Below are positions 61,494-64,000 of a stretch of DNA of 64,000 nucleotides, piece after piece (the first letter of the stretch is position 1; each line of letters begins with the position of its first letter). A model generated the notes under the pieces. That model was not told where the DNA came from and did not search any database. It saw only the letters and a list, made by a program, of their open reading frames with translations. The position numbers and the translations under genes were made by a program. This stretch comes from Chitinophagales bacterium. Its GTDB lineage: Bacteria; Bacteroidota; Bacteroidia; Chitinophagales; Chitinophagaceae. The stretch is taken from positions 1 through 64,000 of the forward strand of contig JAATFP010000078.1 in NCBI GenBank assembly GCA_015655125.1, given 5' to 3'.

Positions 61494-62291
61494 TCAATCT
61501 CTAGCCTTTGTTATCTTATTGTAACTTGTAGAAATACCTTTAATTAGCGATGAACTGAAACCCTGATGTTCCATTTCATTCAGCCCGGCAATGGTGCAAC
61601 CTTTTGGTGTAGTTACCTTATCGATTTCCTGCTCGGGATGTGTGCCATTTTGAAGCAATAATTCCGCCGCGCCTCTTACCGTCTGGGCCGCGATAAGATT
61701 GGCCGTTTTAGAATCAAAGCCGATCTCTATGCCGCCCTGGATATTGGCGCGGATGTAGCGCATAGCGAAGGCCGTGCCGCAGGCGCCAAGCACGGTGGCC
61801 GCGTCCATGAGTTTTTCATCGATCACTGCAACCTTGCCCAATACATTAAAAAGATTGGTGACGTAACCTATCTGCGCTTCAGTGGCATTGCTGAAACCCA
61901 GGCAGGTCATGCTTTCCTGGATGGCAATGGCGGTATTAGGCATGGCACGGCAAACAGGCAATTTTTTATTAAGGATGCTTTCAATATCGTTGATTGTAAC
62001 ACCTGTAACCACCGACACCAACGTATGTTTTGAGTTCAGATCTTTTTTTAATCCGCTCAGCACTTCGCTTACCTGGAAAGGTTTGATGGCAAGAATCACC
62101 AGCTCCGATTGTTTTACCGCAGCATTGTTATCCGAAGTTACCTGCACACCTTTTTTCGCGAGCGCGGTAAGCGTTGCCGTATTTCTTTTTGTAACGATAA
62201 TGTCTGCGGGTTTGCAAAACCGGCTTTTGATCAGCCCTTCGGCGATCGCCGTTCCAAGATTTCCGCCACCGATGATGGTTATTTTTTGCAT
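61494..62291 (-). CDS. proC: pyrroline-5-carboxylate reductase
   Basis: ITIIGGGNLGTAIAEGL; VCRAMPNTAIAIQESMTCL; VTTPKGCTIAGLNEMEHQG. Confidence 0.95.
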   Translation of the reverse strand: MQKITIIGGGNLGTAIAEGLIKSRFCKPADIIVTKRNTATLTALAKKGVQVTSDNNAAVKQSELVILAIKPFQVSEVLSGLKKDLNSKHTLVSVVTGVTINDIESILNKKLPVCRAMPNTAIAIQESMTCLGFSNATEAQIGYVTNLFNVLGKVAVIDEKLMDAATVLGACGTAFAMRYIRANIQGGIEIGFDSKTANLIAAQTVRGAAELLLQNGTHPEQEIDKVTTPKGCTIAGLNEMEHQGFSSSLIKGISTSYNKITKARD

Positions 62292-62379
62292 GAGTCTAGG
62301 GTTTAGAAATTAGAGATCAGCTGCATTTGCTTGAGGTAACAGGATTAATATTTAAAGATCAGGTTCGCTGTTTTGTTCC

Positions 62380-62414
62380 AAACCTCTAAACGCTAATCAC
62401 TAAACTATAATGTT
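62380..62414. repeat. 7-nt-period array AAACCTC/TAAACGC/TAATCAC/TAAACTA/TAATGTT spanning the purL stop
   Basis: Inverted partner GTCTAGG/GTTTAGA/AATTAGA/GATCAGC at 62294-62321. Confidence 0.85.
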
Positions 62415-64000
62415 CCGAGCGCCTCTTCGCTTTTATTCCCTTTCAGCAAATTGCCGATCGCATTGTCGTATTTGCTTTTCCAGCCATCTATCGTTCCCCA
62501 ATTTTCACCATCGATCTCGATATTCTTGTCCACCACATTTCCGATCCTTGTATAAGCCGTGTTGCACTGATCCAGCAATTGCAGAAAATGTTTTTCATTG
62601 CTCACTTTTACGGAAACGACTACCCTGCTTTGCGCTTCGCCAAACCAATAAGCATCTTTGCGCAAAGTTTCATCGGTTGTTACGGCAGCAAATCCAAACT
62701 CGCGGTTGAAACAACTTTCTGCAAGCGTTACAAACAAACCACCCTCGCTCACATCATGGGCACTCTGGATGGTTTTTTCCCTGATGAGCCGGGCAACGGT
62801 TTGTTGCAGATCATATTCTTCATCCAGGTCAAAATGCGGGCAAGTACTGTATTCTTCACCAACAATTTTATGCAGATATTCCGAAGAACCGATATCGTTT
62901 CGATGTTCGCCAATAAGGTAAATAATGTCGCCGGCATTTTTGAAATCCATTGTCATTTTATCTTCCACATTTTCAATAATGCCAACCATACCAATCGTCG
63001 GCGTTGGATACACCGGGCCATCAGGCGATTGATTGTAAAAGCTCACATTACCGCCTGTTACAGGCGTATTAAATTTCAAACAGGCCGCGCCCATTCCTTT
63101 GATGGCATTGGTAAACTGGTAATAAACTTCCGGATCGTAAGGATTGCCAAAGTTTAGACAATTGGTAACCCCCAAGGGTTCGCCTCCGCTGCAAACGATA
63201 TTGCGCGCAGCTTCTGCCACAGCGATCATGGTGCCTTTATAAGGATCGGCAAACACATACCGGCTGTTGCAATCAGTAGTAAGTGCCAGCGCCTTGTTTG
63301 TAGGCTTTGCCAATACGATGGCCGCGTCGCTTGGCGCATTTGTGCTTACTGTGCCTGCACCCACCATGCTGTCATACTGATCGTATATCCAGCGTTTGCT
63401 GGCAATGTTAGGGATAGCAATTAATTTCTCGGCGATCGGTTTCAGGTCCGTTGGCTCCGGAACATTTCCCGCATCAAATGCATGGATCTTTTCGAGATAA
63501 GCCGGCGTTTTTACAGACCGGTCATATTGCGGCGCGCCCCCACCCAGCACCAGTTCTTCTGCAGGCAATACTGCTTCTTCCACGCCGTTCATATAAAAAT
63601 GAAGCAAGCCATCATCGGTCACTTCGCCGATATGGCTGCAGGGAAGATCCCATTTTTCAAACACATCAATCACCGCCTGCTCTTTTCCTTTTTCCACTAC
63701 CATCAACATGCGTTCCTGACTTTCGCTAAGCAGCAGTTCCCATGCCTTCATATTCTGTTGACGCGTCGGTACTTTTTCCAGATCGATGCGCATACCGGAT
63801 TTTCCCTTGGCGCTCATTTCTGCTGTGGAACAAATGATTCCGGCAGCGCCCATGTCCTGCATGCCAACAACGGCACCGGTTTCAATCACTTCCAGGCAAG
63901 CTTCCAGTAATTTTTTTTCCTGGAAAGGGTCGCCTACCTGAACCGCAGGAAGGTCTTCCGCACTGTCTTCCGTAATTTCTGCACTGGCAAAAGATGCACC
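62405..64000 (-). CDS. purL: phosphoribosylformylglycinamidine synthase subunit (PurL), truncated by window edge
   Basis: MQDMGAAGIICSTAEMSAKGKSGMRIDLEKVP; ITGGNVSFYN-type region; frame continues open to the window end (VGDPFQEKKLLEACLEVIETG). Confidence 0.95.
   Translation of the reverse strand, partial: GASFASAEITEDSAEDLPAVQVGDPFQEKKLLEACLEVIETGAVVGMQDMGAAGIICSTAEMSAKGKSGMRIDLEKVPTRQQNMKAWELLLSESQERMLMVVEKGKEQAVIDVFEKWDLPCSHIGEVTDDGLLHFYMNGVEEAVLPAEELVLGGGAPQYDRSVKTPAYLEKIHAFDAGNVPEPTDLKPIAEKLIAIPNIASKRWIYDQYDSMVGAGTVSTNAPSDAAIVLAKPTNKALALTTDCNSRYVFADPYKGTMIAVAEAARNIVCSGGEPLGVTNCLNFGNPYDPEVYYQFTNAIKGMGAACLKFNTPVTGGNVSFYNQSPDGPVYPTPTIGMVGIIENVEDKMTMDFKNAGDIIYLIGEHRNDIGSSEYLHKIVGEEYSTCPHFDLDEEYDLQQTVARLIREKTIQSAHDVSEGGLFVTLAESCFNREFGFAAVTTDETLRKDAYWFGEAQSRVVVSVKVSNEKHFLQLLDQCNTAYTRIGNVVDKNIEIDGENWGTIDGWKSKYDNAIGNLLKGNKSEEALGTL

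Overview
This 64 kb window is from a Bacteroidota chromosome, most likely Chitinophagaceae-like, judging by SusC/D proteins, T9SS C-terminal domains, TAnnTTTG -7 boxes and DUF6377. Calls come from reading the sequence and the supplied ORF translations; no searches were run. (1) 0-15.5 kb: a starch/glycan utilisation locus with GH92, a membrane TPR/DUF6377 SusR-like regulator, SusC, SusD, SusE/F, a GH13 lipoprotein, and a secreted protein with four tandem CBM48/AMPK-like modules. (2) 16-28 kb: a minus-strand cell-surface/redox cluster with two paralogous T9SS proteins, thioredoxin, ApbE, DUF4266-like, DUF3570-like, a YCF48-like propeller lipoprotein and CotH kinase-like+T9SS. (3) 28-64 kb: mainly housekeeping genes (antiporter, MutS-like, Pcm, phosphohexomutase, S46 peptidase, Fe-S oxidoreductases, MiaB, sigma-54 activator/LptE/SecG, MltG, UbiA, TrmH, PyrG, ProC, PurL). 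The most unusual signals are: (a) a set of degenerate tandem repeats that keep a 7-nt (sometimes 8-nt) period while changing unit sequence from locus to locus, often as inverted pairs touching stop or start codons; (b) a DUF559 nuclease cassette bounded by G/C-rich inverted repeats that supply the MiaB C-terminus; (c) the DUF3570/DUF4266/ApbE/thioredoxin/CotH cluster; (d) a perfect 62-bp palindrome; and (e) several genes broken by one stop or one homopolymer indel. No rRNA, tRNA or CRISPR array was recognised.
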